Positions 1 to 5,617 are shown, counted from the first letter of the stretch. The stretch is DNA of 6,650 nucleotides from Candidatus Chloroheliales bacterium (GCA_003243865.1 QHBQ01000445.1:1-6650); one strand, 5' to 3'. Made by a program: numbers and translations. Notes: generated by a model not told the origin, from the sequence alone.

Positions 1-61
1 CTACGTCCTGCACTCCGAACTCAATGGGCAGGTGCGGGCGGCTGGGCTGCGGTTCGGGCAT
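1..61 (-). CDS. 5' end of a divergent minus-strand gene (partial, function unknown)
   Basis: The minus strand has an ATG at 61-59 preceded by a near-perfect Shine-Dalgarno sequence, AGGAGGG (complement of 69-75), seven bases upstream. An extended -10 promoter lies further out at 106-114. Twenty codons are open to the left edge and the protein begins MPEPQPSRPHLPIEF. This is too short to assign a family. The proline-rich start followed by a hydrophobic-acidic stretch gives no recognisable motif. The start is well supported because promoter, ribosome site and ATG are all correctly spaced, which is stronger evidence than codon content over so short a stretch. The same bases are also open on the plus strand up to a TGA at 61-63, so a plus-strand gene ending here cannot be excluded. 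The gene is transcribed away from the ferredoxin/kor operon, so its product may share a function with it or regulate it, but nothing visible shows this. Confidence 0.6.
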   Translation of the reverse strand, partial: MPEPQPSRPHLPIEFGVQDV

Positions 62-77
62 TGAATATCCCTCCTCT

Positions 78-101
78 CTGTTGCGGTACGGTTCGCAACA
101 G
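78..101. promoter_or_regulatory. 8-bp dyad at the divergent gene's transcription start (candidate operator or 5' hairpin)
   Basis: CTGTTGCG at 78-85 is the exact reverse complement of CGCAACAG at 94-101, with an 8-base spacer. The dyad lies just downstream of the minus-strand -10 box, so it covers the probable start point and would also form a hairpin at the extreme 5' end of that short mRNA. The symmetry continues imperfectly outward: ATATCCC at 65-71 matches the complement of GGGATAT at 101-107, offset by an unpaired seven-base stretch that includes part of the ribosome site. A repressor operator and a 5' mRNA stem are both plausible. Confidence 0.5.
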
Positions 102-105
102 GGAT

Positions 106-114
106 ATTATAGCA
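106..114 (-). promoter_or_regulatory. Extended -10 promoter for the divergent gene
   Basis: Read on the minus strand, 114 to 106 is TGCTATAAT: a consensus -10 hexamer preceded by TGn, the extended -10 element. No good -35 hexamer sits 16-18 bases upstream (TTGATC lies 20 bases away), which is tolerable for an extended -10 promoter. The start would fall near 99, giving a leader of roughly 38 bases to the ATG at 61. Confidence 0.6.
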
Positions 115-147
115 CAAATGAGTTGAAAGCAGATCAACACCTCTTCC

Positions 148-177
148 TTGACAACCCCGCGCTCAGTGTGTTATAGT
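148..177 (+). promoter_or_regulatory. Sigma-70-type promoter for the ferredoxin/kor operon
   Basis: TTGACA at 148-153 matches the -35 consensus fully. TATAGT at 172-177 matches the -10 consensus at five of six positions. The spacer is 18 bases. Transcription would begin near 184, about 200 bases before the ferredoxin ATG. The minus-strand promoter at 106-114 points the other way, so the two start sites are about 85 bases apart and regulators could affect both. Confidence 0.65.
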
Positions 178-183
178 TACCCT

Positions 184-383
184 AACAAGATTGCCGTAGA
201 GCGGCGCTTTGCCGTTACTCTTTCGGAGCAATGGGCAATTGCCCGCAATCATTACGGCAACGGCGCTGCAATGGTGCAATTACCACAGATGCGCATCAGA
301 GCGGCGTCAGGGCTGGCCGATTACCAGCCACCCAGTTGCCGCTCATTATTCTTTTTACCCGCGTAGGACAGGAGCCTCGACAA
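184..383 (+). promoter_or_regulatory. Long structured 5' leader of the ferredoxin/kor operon
   Basis: This stretch holds no convincing gene but much pairing potential. TTGCCGTA at 191-198 is the exact complement of TACGGCAA at 253-260. Two further copies of TTGCCG (209-214 and 336-341) could compete for the same CGGCAA. AGAGCGGCG occurs twice, at 198-206 and exactly 100 bases later at 298-306, and either copy could pair with GCCGCTC at 338-344. GGGCAATTGCCC at 233-244 is a 12-base perfect palindrome. I do not recognise a known riboswitch class. A short frame from ATG 271 ends at TAG 364-366, 17 bases before the ferredoxin start; it has no clear ribosome site and is noted only as a possible leader peptide. 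That the leader switches between alternative folds is inference. Confidence 0.45.
299..356 (+). terminator. Terminator-like hairpin in the leader (candidate attenuator)
   Basis: GAGCGGC at 299-305 pairs perfectly with GCCGCTC at 338-344. It encloses a second perfect stem, GGCTGG (311-316) with CCAGCC (324-329), around a 7-base loop. The outer stem is followed by a T-rich run at 346-356, with seven Ts in the last ten bases apart from one C. This resembles an intrinsic terminator placed 27 bases before the ferredoxin gene, as in transcription attenuation. The T-run is interrupted and the stem is compound, so it may be weak or only structural. Confidence 0.4.
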
Positions 384-650
384 ATGGCGAAGCTGGATCA
401 CGACCCAATTGTTGTGCTGAACGAAACCTGGTGCAAGCGCTGCGGCCTGTGCATCTCGGTCTGCCCCTTCCACGTCTTTGAGCCGAACGAGGAGGGCTTG
501 CCGCTGCTGGTCAAGCTGGACAAGTGTACCGAGTGCCAGCTATGTGAGCTAATCTGCCCCGACTTTGCACTGGAGGTTGGGCCACCCCGCCACGCCAACA
601 AGGCCAAGGGTGAAGGCTTCATCCCGCTGACTATGGCGAATAAAGGCTAA
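384..650 (+). CDS. korD: 2x[4Fe-4S] ferredoxin, delta subunit of 2-oxoacid:ferredoxin oxidoreductase
   Basis: An 88-residue protein with two classic cluster motifs: C17-x2-C20-x2-C23-x3-C27-P and C48-x2-C51-x2-C54-x3-C58-P. Each motif supplies three ligands to one [4Fe-4S] cluster and the fourth ligand to the other. The sequence between and after them (KLDKCTECQLCELICPDFAL) is typical of the KorD/VorD-like delta subunit that carries electrons from the catalytic alpha-beta pair to external ferredoxin in the cytoplasm. I chose the ATG at 384 because GGAG at 371-374 is well spaced before it and the protein then has normal family length. An in-frame ATG at 231 would add 51 residues unlike the family and has poor ribosome-site spacing. 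It is the first gene of the operon, 12 bases before korA. As with all these subunits, 2-oxoglutarate is the default substrate guess, not something the ferredoxin shows. Confidence 0.9.
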   Translation: MAKLDHDPIVVLNETWCKRCGLCISVCPFHVFEPNEEGLPLLVKLDKCTECQLCELICPDFALEVGPPRHANKAKGEGFIPLTMANKG

Positions 651-662
651 GAGGAAGAGATA

Positions 663-1874
663 TTGGTCAATAGCGTCAAGCTGATGAGCGGCAACGAAGC
701 GGTGGCCGAGGGCGCGATTGCTGCCGGGGTGCGCTTCTTTGCAGGCTACCCGATTAGCCCCAGCACCGAAATCGCCGAGGTGATGTCCCGCCGTCTGCCG
801 GAAGTAGGCGGCAAGTTCATTCAAATGGAGGACGAGATCGCCAGCCTCGCAGCGGTGATTGGCGCCAGCCTCACCGGGATGAAGGCGATGGATGCCACCT
901 CCGGCCCTGGCTTCAGCCTCAAAGCGGAGAACCTCGGCCTCGCGGTGATGTTGGAAACGCCGCTGGTGCTGGTGGATGTGCAGCGAGTTGGCCCCAGCAC
1001 TGGCATTGCTACCCTGCCCGCGCAGGGCGACGTGATGATGGCCCGCTGGGGTACGCATGGTGACCACTCGATTATTGCGCTTGCCCCCTGGTCGGTGGAA
1101 GAGTGCTTCTACCTCACGGTCAAAGCGGTCAACCTCAGCGAACAGTTCCGCACGCCGGTACTGCTGATGAGCGATGCAGTTATTGGCTACATGAAGGAGC
1201 GCGTCATCCTGCCCGACCCCGCCTCGCTGGAGCTAGTAAACCGGCCCCGCCCCCGTTTTGCCGCCGGTGAAGGTGAGTACCTGCCCTATGGTGCAGACAG
1301 CACCCTGGTGCCGCCGATGGCCGCTTACGGCGAGGGCTATCACTGGTACGCCAACAGCAGCTACCACGACCAGCACGGCTTCGAGGCCACCGCCAATAAC
1401 TGTGAAGCTGAATACCTGCTCTGGCGCCTGCACGCCAAGATTACTGAACACCGCCCCGAAGTGATGATGACCGAGAGCTATGAGCTTGACGACGCCGAAA
1501 TAGTGCTGTTCGCCTACGGCAGCGTTGCCCGCGCCGCGCTTGCCGCCGTGCGACAGGCGCGACAGCAGGGCCTCAAGCTCGGCCTGCTCCGCGCCAAAAC
1601 CCTTTGGCCGTTCGCTGATGAAGAGGTGAAGGCCATCGCCCAGATGCCTAACGTCAAGGCGATTATGGTGCCGGAACTGAACATGGGCCAGATGGTGACA
1701 GAGGTGCGCGCCGCCGCTGGCGCACACGTGCCGGTCATCGGCCTGCCCCACTACGACGGCACCATGATTAAGCCCACCAGCATCATCGCTGCCGCTGAAC
1801 GGTTCTATCGCGGCGAACTGACCGAGGAAACCCGCCAGATACCCGAACTTGCGATCGCCCGCCATTATTCATAA
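663..1874 (+). CDS. korA: 2-oxoacid:ferredoxin oxidoreductase, alpha subunit
   Basis: A 403-residue cytoplasmic protein with the KorA layout: a pyrimidine-binding domain (about 1-180) followed by a transketolase C-terminal-like domain (about 265-385). Visible family motifs are GNEAVAEGA (10-18), YPISPSTE (29-36), MEDE (55-58), TSGPG (79-83) and QRVGPSTG (107-114). By comparison with pyruvate:ferredoxin oxidoreductase, Glu58 would contact the aminopyrimidine of thiamine diphosphate, and Ser32 and Arg108 lie at substrate-carboxylate positions; Ser32 stands where Thr is usual (YPITPST). The start is TTG at 663, with GAGGA at 651-655 as ribosome site. It gives the expected N-terminus immediately before GNEAVAEGA, and no ATG does as well (the next, Met8, would leave almost nothing before the motif). 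It is 12 bases after the ferredoxin gene and 12 before korB, so surely co-transcribed. The reaction is reversible: 2-oxoacid + CoA + oxidised ferredoxin to acyl-CoA + CO2 + reduced ferredoxin. Substrate (2-oxoglutarate, 2-oxoadipate or branched-chain) cannot be fixed from sequence alone. Confidence 0.9.
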   Translation: MVNSVKLMSGNEAVAEGAIAAGVRFFAGYPISPSTEIAEVMSRRLPEVGGKFIQMEDEIASLAAVIGASLTGMKAMDATSGPGFSLKAENLGLAVMLETPLVLVDVQRVGPSTGIATLPAQGDVMMARWGTHGDHSIIALAPWSVEECFYLTVKAVNLSEQFRTPVLLMSDAVIGYMKERVILPDPASLELVNRPRPRFAAGEGEYLPYGADSTLVPPMAAYGEGYHWYANSSYHDQHGFEATANNCEAEYLLWRLHAKITEHRPEVMMTESYELDDAEIVLFAYGSVARAALAAVRQARQQGLKLGLLRAKTLWPFADEEVKAIAQMPNVKAIMVPELNMGQMVTEVRAAAGAHVPVIGLPHYDGTMIKPTSIIAAAERFYRGELTEETRQIPELAIARHYS

Positions 1875-1886
1875 GGGAGAAAAGCA

Positions 1887-2816
1887 ATGCCTGCCATAGA
1901 AATGCTGCAAACCGAAGAGATGAAGAAACGCTACCTGCGCACCGAGGGGTTGAACTCGCTCTGGTGTCCCGGCTGCGGCATTGGCACCATCTCTGGCGCG
2001 ATTGTCCGCGCCGTCGAGAACCTGGGGCTGAAGCAGGACGAGGTGGTGGTCGTCACCGGCATCGGTTGCAGTGGCCTGATTTACAACTACCTCAACTTCG
2101 ACGGCTTCCACGGCACCCACGGACGCGCCCTGGCCGCCGCGACTGGCATCAAGATCGCCAACCCCAAGCTGAAGGTAATCGTGCCGATGGGCGATGGTGA
2201 CTGCGCGGCGATTGGCGGCAACCACTTCATCCAGGCCGCCCGCCGCAACATTGACATTACCGCCATCGTGATTAACAATCAGACCTACGGCATGACCGGC
2301 GGGCAGTATTCGCCGCTCTCGCCACACGACAGCAAGCACACCACCGCCACGCTCGGCCACATCGAGGAGCCGTTCGACCTCTGCCGCCTCGCCGCTGGCG
2401 CGGGGGCAAGCTATGTGGCCCGCTCCACCGCCTTCCACGTTCACCAGATGGTAGACCTGTTCAGCAACGCGATTGCCCACCCCGGCTTCAGCGTGGTCGA
2501 GGTGATGAGCCAGTGCCATGTGCATTACGGCAAGCGCAACTACAGCGAGGTTGCCAGCGAGATGCTGTTCTGGTACAAGGACCACGCCCTCAACATCAAT
2601 CGCGCCAGCAAGATGAGCGAAGAGGAAATCGGCGACCGCTTCGTTACCGGCGAACTGGTCAACCGTATCCGCCCTGAGTGGACCGCCGAGTACGAGAAAA
2701 TCATCGCCAAGGCCCAGGCCCGCAGTGCCGAGGAGAAAGCTCGCCTCGACGCCCTCCATCGCGAGAAAGAATACGCCAAGCAGAGCGAACCGGAGCATCA
2801 GGGCGATGAGGGCTGA
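1887..2816 (+). CDS. korB: 2-oxoacid:ferredoxin oxidoreductase, TPP-binding beta subunit
   Basis: A 309-residue protein that binds the diphosphate of thiamine diphosphate and a [4Fe-4S] cluster. The TPP motif runs from GDGD (102-105) to NN (130-131), followed by TYGMTGGQ. WCPGCG (26-31) supplies Cys27 and Cys30. Cys61 in TGIGCSG and Cys210 in MSQCHVHYG complete the four cysteines expected for the single cluster in short beta subunits of this family, and their spacing fits that known from archaeal enzymes. HGTHGRA (75-81) is another family signature. The C-terminal tail from about 265 is charged, probably helical (KIIAKAQARSAEEKARLD), and longer than the core needs. ATG 1887 follows AGGGAG at 1874-1879. 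It pairs with the alpha subunit just upstream to form the catalytic unit. The stop codon TGA at 2814-2816 overlaps the first bases of a heptamer repeat tract, so the repeat begins exactly at the end of the gene. Confidence 0.92.
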   Translation: MPAIEMLQTEEMKKRYLRTEGLNSLWCPGCGIGTISGAIVRAVENLGLKQDEVVVVTGIGCSGLIYNYLNFDGFHGTHGRALAAATGIKIANPKLKVIVPMGDGDCAAIGGNHFIQAARRNIDITAIVINNQTYGMTGGQYSPLSPHDSKHTTATLGHIEEPFDLCRLAAGAGASYVARSTAFHVHQMVDLFSNAIAHPGFSVVEVMSQCHVHYGKRNYSEVASEMLFWYKDHALNINRASKMSEEEIGDRFVTGELVNRIRPEWTAEYEKIIAKAQARSAEEKARLDALHREKEYAKQSEPEHQGDEG

Positions 2817-2847
2817 TTGTAGATTGCAGATTGTAGATTGTAGATTA
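2815..2847 (+). repeat. Heptamer tandem repeat (GATTGTA)n at the end of korB
   Basis: Four full copies of a seven-base unit and a partial fifth: GATTGTA (2815-2821), GATTGCA (2822-2828), GATTGTA (2829-2835), GATTGTA (2836-2842), GATTA (2843-2847). The first copy uses the last two bases of the korB stop codon. Heptamer tracts of this kind are common between genes in some filamentous bacteria and are thought to vary in copy number. No function is evident here. Confidence 0.85.
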
Positions 2848-2857
2848 AGGGGCTGTA

Positions 2858-2910
2858 GGGGCGTGATAAATCACGCCCTGGTGTTGGTGTAGGGGCGGGT
2901 TGCACTCGCC
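2858..2910. repeat. Pair of dispersed palindromic repeats between korB and the flavoprotein gene
   Basis: Two hairpin units each follow the direct repeat TGTAGGGGCG (2854-2863 and 2888-2897). The first is GGGCGTGAT (2859-2867) with its exact complement ATCACGCCC (2870-2878) around AA. The second is GGCGGG/CTCGCC (2894-2910) with one G-U pair and a TTGCA loop. The second unit recurs inverted downstream of the acyl-CoA dehydrogenase (5514-5532), 19 bases identical. These look like REP-type intergenic elements. They end two bases before the ribosome site of the next gene, so in RNA they could affect its stability or translation. Confidence 0.75.
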
Positions 2911-2925
2911 TTGGAGGATTGAGAC

Positions 2926-3489
2926 ATGACCAACCTTGCTACCATCAAGCGCCACCCGGAACGTGCCGTTCCTGACGAGGCTGCCGACATCCTCAGTCAT
3001 GGGTTGGTTGCCCATGTCGGCTTCGCTCAGGATGGGCAGCCGGTCGTCATCCCGCTTGCCTACCACTATGACCCGGCCACGCCAGATATCATCTATCTGC
3101 ACGGCTCACTGGCGAGTCGGACGCTGCGCCACGTCGCCGCTGGCAACCCGGTTTGCATCACCGTTACAATGCTCGATGGCCTGGTCTACTCCCGCGCTGC
3201 CGAGAACCACTCGATCAACTATCGCTGCGTAGTCTGCTTCGGTCGCGGGGTCTCGATCCTGAGCGATGCGGAGAAGGAAGCTCGCTTCGGCGCAATGACC
3301 AGCCGCTACATTCCGGGGCGGACGGTGGGTGAGGATTATGCGCCACCAACCGCGGCGCAGTTGCGCGGTGTACTCATGGTGGCGGTGCAGATTGAGGAGA
3401 TGAGCGCCAAAGCGCGGCGCGGCGGTCCGCTAGGCCCGCTCGACAATGATCCTGACGCGCCGGGCAGCAGCGGGGTGGTTGAACTGTAA
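2926..3489 (+). CDS. Pyridoxamine 5'-phosphate oxidase-family (split-barrel) flavoprotein
   Basis: A 187-residue protein with the pattern of the Pyridox_ox_2/NimA-like branch of FMN-binding split barrels. Recognisable parts, in order: an N-terminal RHPERAVPDEAADIL helix, the strand pair VAHVGFAQDGQPVVIPLAYHYD (about 28-49) whose residues line the flavin site, IYLHGSLASRTLR (about 56-68), and ENHSINYRCVVCFGRG (about 92-107), the equivalent of the HHSMNYRSVVVFG block. An EEMSAKARRGGP segment near 151-162 and a GVVEL end match the usual C-terminus. Family members bind FMN, sometimes F420 or haem, and only a few have known reactions (for example nitroimidazole reduction by Nim proteins), so the substrate is unknown. 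It is not a pyridoxine biosynthesis enzyme on this evidence. ATG 2926 has GGAGG at 2913-2917. It separates korB from korC and is flanked on both sides by repeat elements, suggesting later insertion into the operon. Confidence 0.85.
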   Translation: MTNLATIKRHPERAVPDEAADILSHGLVAHVGFAQDGQPVVIPLAYHYDPATPDIIYLHGSLASRTLRHVAAGNPVCITVTMLDGLVYSRAAENHSINYRCVVCFGRGVSILSDAEKEARFGAMTSRYIPGRTVGEDYAPPTAAQLRGVLMVAVQIEEMSAKARRGGPLGPLDNDPDAPGSSGVVEL

Positions 3490-3510
3490 GAGCAGGCATG
3501 AGTGGCAAAA

Positions 3511-3531
3511 CCCCTCTCCTAGCGGGAGGGG
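3511..3531. repeat. Palindromic CCCCTC/GAGGGG repeat after the flavoprotein gene
   Basis: CCCCTC (3511-3516) and CC (3518-3519) pair with GG (3524-3525) and GAGGGG (3526-3531) around a TAGC loop, with one bulged T at 3517. The sequence TTGGGTTAGGG follows, as often with this dispersed element. There is no T-run, so an intrinsic terminator is unlikely and read-through to korC is expected. It resembles the hairpins at 5593-5611 and 6424-6596. The rest of 3532-3650 shows nothing beyond the korC ribosome site AAAGGAGT (3635-3642). Confidence 0.65.
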
Positions 3532-3650
3532 TTGGGTTAGGGAGAACGGTGAAGCTTACCAATGCTCATCGTAAGCCCTCTAGCCGCCTGTCTCATCCGC
3601 TTCTCCGTTGAACCTAATCCGTTGGCTGGCTTTCAAAGGAGTTACAAAAC

Positions 3651-4310
3651 TTGAGCGTAGCAGTTAAAGGACTACTATCCCGCCGCACCGAGGTCGAACT
3701 TGCGGGCGTCGGTGGGCAAGGGCTGGCCCTCGCGGGCATCATCCTCGCCGAGGCGGCGGGCATCTATGGCCCGAACTATGTGATGCAGATTGAGATTCAC
3801 GGCATCAGCACGCGCGGCGGCTTCAGCCGCAGTGATGTAGTGATTAGCCCTGAGCCGATTGACTACCCTGGCGTGCTGAACCCCAATGTGCTGCTGGCAA
3901 TGAACAAGGAGGAACTCGCCCTATTCCTGCCACGTATGGCCGAAGGCGGCGTCATCCTTGCCGAGAGCGCGATGGTGCGCGAGACGCCACCTAGCCTGCC
4001 CACCGGAGTGAGCTTTTACCGTCTGCCGCTGATGCAAATTGCCCGCGAACAGACCGGCGCAATCCTCGCTACCAGCATCGTTGCGCTGGGCGCAATTGGG
4101 GCATTGACTGGCGTGGTCGAAGCCGACGCGCTGGAGCAGGCGGTGCGCGGGCGCATCCCCGCCAAGGCGCTCGACACCAACCTGGCGGCGATGCGGGCGG
4201 GCTGGGCCGCTGCCCTGGCCGCGAAGGAAGGGGCAAGTGCCACCCTCCTCCAATCAGAAAGGAACAGTAGTGGACTTCAATCTCAGCGACGAGCATCGCC
4301 AGGTGCGTGA
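3651..4310 (+). CDS. korC: 2-oxoacid:ferredoxin oxidoreductase, gamma subunit
   Basis: A 219-residue protein of the pyruvate/ketoisovalerate oxidoreductase catalytic (gamma) family. It opens with the glycine-rich GVGGQG (19-24), then HGISTRGGFSRSDVVIS (50-66), the RGG-x-S-x-S-D pattern diagnostic of this subunit, and LLAMNKEEL. In these complexes gamma packs against the alpha-beta core and helps form the CoA-binding part. The start is TTG at 3651 with a strong AAAGGAGT eight bases before it. The body of the family ends near residue 195. The last 25 or so residues (from about [11 protein letters not shown]) are low in conserved features and come from DNA shared with the next gene, so the tail may be a by-product of the 41-base overlap. 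Order D-A-B-C matches archaeal korDABC, except that a flavoprotein gene lies between B and C here. Confidence 0.88.
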   Translation: MSVAVKGLLSRRTEVELAGVGGQGLALAGIILAEAAGIYGPNYVMQIEIHGISTRGGFSRSDVVISPEPIDYPGVLNPNVLLAMNKEELALFLPRMAEGGVILAESAMVRETPPSLPTGVSFYRLPLMQIAREQTGAILATSIVALGAIGALTGVVEADALEQAVRGRIPAKALDTNLAAMRAGWAAALAAKEGASATLLQSERNSSGLQSQRRASPGA

Positions 4311-5505
4311 CATGGTTTATAACTTTGCCCAGAAGGAGATCGTGCCGGTCGCCCAGCAGAACGACGCCGAGGGTAAGTTCGACTGGAACATCCTGCGGCA
4401 GATGGCTGAATTGGGCATCCTCGGCATCTGCGTGCCGGAGCAGTATGGCGGCAGCGGCCTCGACTACATTAGCATGGGCATCGCCTGCGAGGAAATCGAA
4501 CGCGCCGAGACCGCCTTCCGCGTCATCCTCAGCGTGCATTTGGGCCTCAACAGCATGACCCTGGTGCAGTGGGGCAACGAGGAACAAAAGCAGAAGTATC
4601 TTGTGCCGCAGGCGCGCGGCGAGAAGCTGGGCGCGTTCGGCCTGACCGAGCCGAGCGCGGGCAGCGATGCTGCGCACCTGAAGTCCACCGCGCGTAAGGA
4701 TGGCGATAGTTATATACTCAACGGCAGCAAGGTATGGATTAGCGCGGCGAACATCGCCGACCACTTCCTGGTCTTCGCCAACCTTAACCCCGGCAGCGGC
4801 GCAAAAGGTATCACCGCCTTCATCGTGGAACGCGGCATGGATGGCCTCAGCACCGGCTCGTTCCACGGCAAGCTGGGAGTACACGCGGGCGACACCGGCG
4901 AAGTGGTTATGCACGATGTGCGCGTTCCTGCCGCCAACTGCCTTGGCGAGGAGGGGGAGGGCTTCAGGATCGCGATGTCCGCACTCGATTGGGGCCGCTA
5001 CACGGTCGGCAGCGGCGCGGTCGGCCTGGCCCAGGCCAGCCTCGACGCCTCAGTGAAGTACGCCCGCGAGCGCGAGGCCTTCGGCAACCCGATTGGCAAG
5101 TACGAACTGGTGCAGCAGATGATTGCCAAGATGGTGGCTGGCACCGAGGCGGCCCGCCTGCTCTGCTATCGCGTGGGCTGGATGAAGAACTATGGGATGC
5201 GCACCACCCGCGAAACCTCGCTCGCCAAGTGGTACGCCTGCGATGTGGCGGTCCACAACGCCGACGATGCCATCGAGGTTCACGGCGCTTACGGCTACTC
5301 CAACGAGTATCCGGTTGAGCGCTACCTGCGCAACGCAAGGGGCGCGGTGCTGTACGAAGGCACCCGCGAGATCCACACCATTATGCAGGGCGAATACGCG
5401 CTGGGCTACCGTGAGGATAAGCCGCTGCGCTGTCTGCCGCCGCCCGCTCAGGGCTACGAGCGCCGCGAAGTGCCGAATGGGTTTCCGGCGATGGGTAGAT
5501 ACTAA
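4270..5505 (+). CDS. Acyl-CoA dehydrogenase, possibly glutaryl-CoA dehydrogenase-like
   Basis: A 411-residue FAD flavoenzyme that makes the alpha-beta double bond in an acyl-CoA, passing electrons to ETF. N-terminal helical, middle beta and C-terminal helical domains are all present. [10 protein letters not shown] (124-133) is the first family signature, near WISAAN for flavin contact. The second signature spans [20 protein letters not shown], and YEGTREIH gives the catalytic base Glu363. By recalled alignment with human glutaryl-CoA dehydrogenase, E77-R78, R84 and S88-V89 (in [16 protein letters not shown]) match its Glu87-Arg88, Arg94 and Ser98-Val99; Arg94 and Ser98 bind the distal carboxylate and are not found in medium-chain enzymes. 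The substrate is thus perhaps glutaryl-CoA or another dicarboxylyl-CoA. I chose GTG 4270 over GTG 4237 because AAAGGA (4258-4263) is well placed and [10 protein letters not shown] is the usual N-terminus. It overlaps korC by 41 bases, implying translational coupling. About 30 extra C-terminal residues follow the usual end. Confidence 0.85.
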   Translation: MDFNLSDEHRQVRDMVYNFAQKEIVPVAQQNDAEGKFDWNILRQMAELGILGICVPEQYGGSGLDYISMGIACEEIERAETAFRVILSVHLGLNSMTLVQWGNEEQKQKYLVPQARGEKLGAFGLTEPSAGSDAAHLKSTARKDGDSYILNGSKVWISAANIADHFLVFANLNPGSGAKGITAFIVERGMDGLSTGSFHGKLGVHAGDTGEVVMHDVRVPAANCLGEEGEGFRIAMSALDWGRYTVGSGAVGLAQASLDASVKYAREREAFGNPIGKYELVQQMIAKMVAGTEAARLLCYRVGWMKNYGMRTTRETSLAKWYACDVAVHNADDAIEVHGAYGYSNEYPVERYLRNARGAVLYEGTREIHTIMQGEYALGYREDKPLRCLPPPAQGYERREVPNGFPAMGRY

Positions 5506-5511
5506 CCCGTT

Positions 5512-5532
5512 GGGGCGAGTGCAACCCGCCCC
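5512..5532. repeat. Dispersed palindromic repeat, inverted copy of the one at 2892-2910
   Basis: Bases 5514-5532 are the exact reverse complement of 2892-2910 (19 of 19, GGCGAGTGCAACCCGCCCC). The element starts six bases after the acyl-CoA dehydrogenase stop. On its own it folds into a short GC stem around TGCAA. The two copies face each other across the flavoprotein, korC and acyl-CoA dehydrogenase genes. Confidence 0.75.
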
Positions 5533-5592
5533 GACGCTAATATTGTCGCTTACGATTGACATTGCTGCGCTTCAAGATCCTCCCTCACCAAA

Positions 5593-5617
5593 CCTCTCCC
5601 GCTGGGAGAGGCTTTTT
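5593..5617 (+). terminator. Intrinsic terminator of the operon, built from a dispersed palindrome
   Basis: CCTCTCCC (5593-5600) pairs perfectly with GGGAGAGG (5604-5611) around GCT, followed by C and five Ts at 5613-5617. An 8-bp GC-rich stem plus T-run is a standard intrinsic terminator. It stands 88 bases after the acyl-CoA dehydrogenase stop. The stem belongs to the same family as the palindromes at 3511-3531 and 6424-6596, so a mobile repeat appears to have been recruited as a terminator. Confidence 0.65.

Noticed and set aside
148..366. A 72-residue frame starting at TTG 148.
   Set aside because: Its first codon is part of the -35 box of the promoter, there is no ribosome site, and the protein has no recognisable features.
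231..383. N-terminal extension of the ferredoxin from an in-frame ATG at 231.
   Set aside because: GGAG at 225-228 is only two bases from that ATG, the extra 51 residues do not look like a ferredoxin, and ATG 384 has a well-spaced ribosome site and gives normal family length.
184..383. A known riboswitch (TPP, cobalamin, SAM, glycine and similar) or a T-box.
   Set aside because: I do not see the conserved core sequences of these classes; only generic pairing potential is visible.
1869..2798. A long antisense frame opposite korB (309 codons), and similar long antisense frames opposite korA and the acyl-CoA dehydrogenase.
   Set aside because: They mirror the third-position GC bias of strongly supported plus-strand genes; their proteins are low-complexity and no start signals are evident.
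3511..3545. Intrinsic terminator after the flavoprotein gene.
   Set aside because: The hairpin is followed by TTGGGTTAGGG with no T-run, and no convincing promoter appears before korC, so it is better called a dispersed repeat with read-through.
3609..3637. Promoter before korC (TTGAAC with TTTCAA 17 bases later).
   Set aside because: The -10 hexamer matches consensus at only three positions and overlaps the ribosome site; not supportable.
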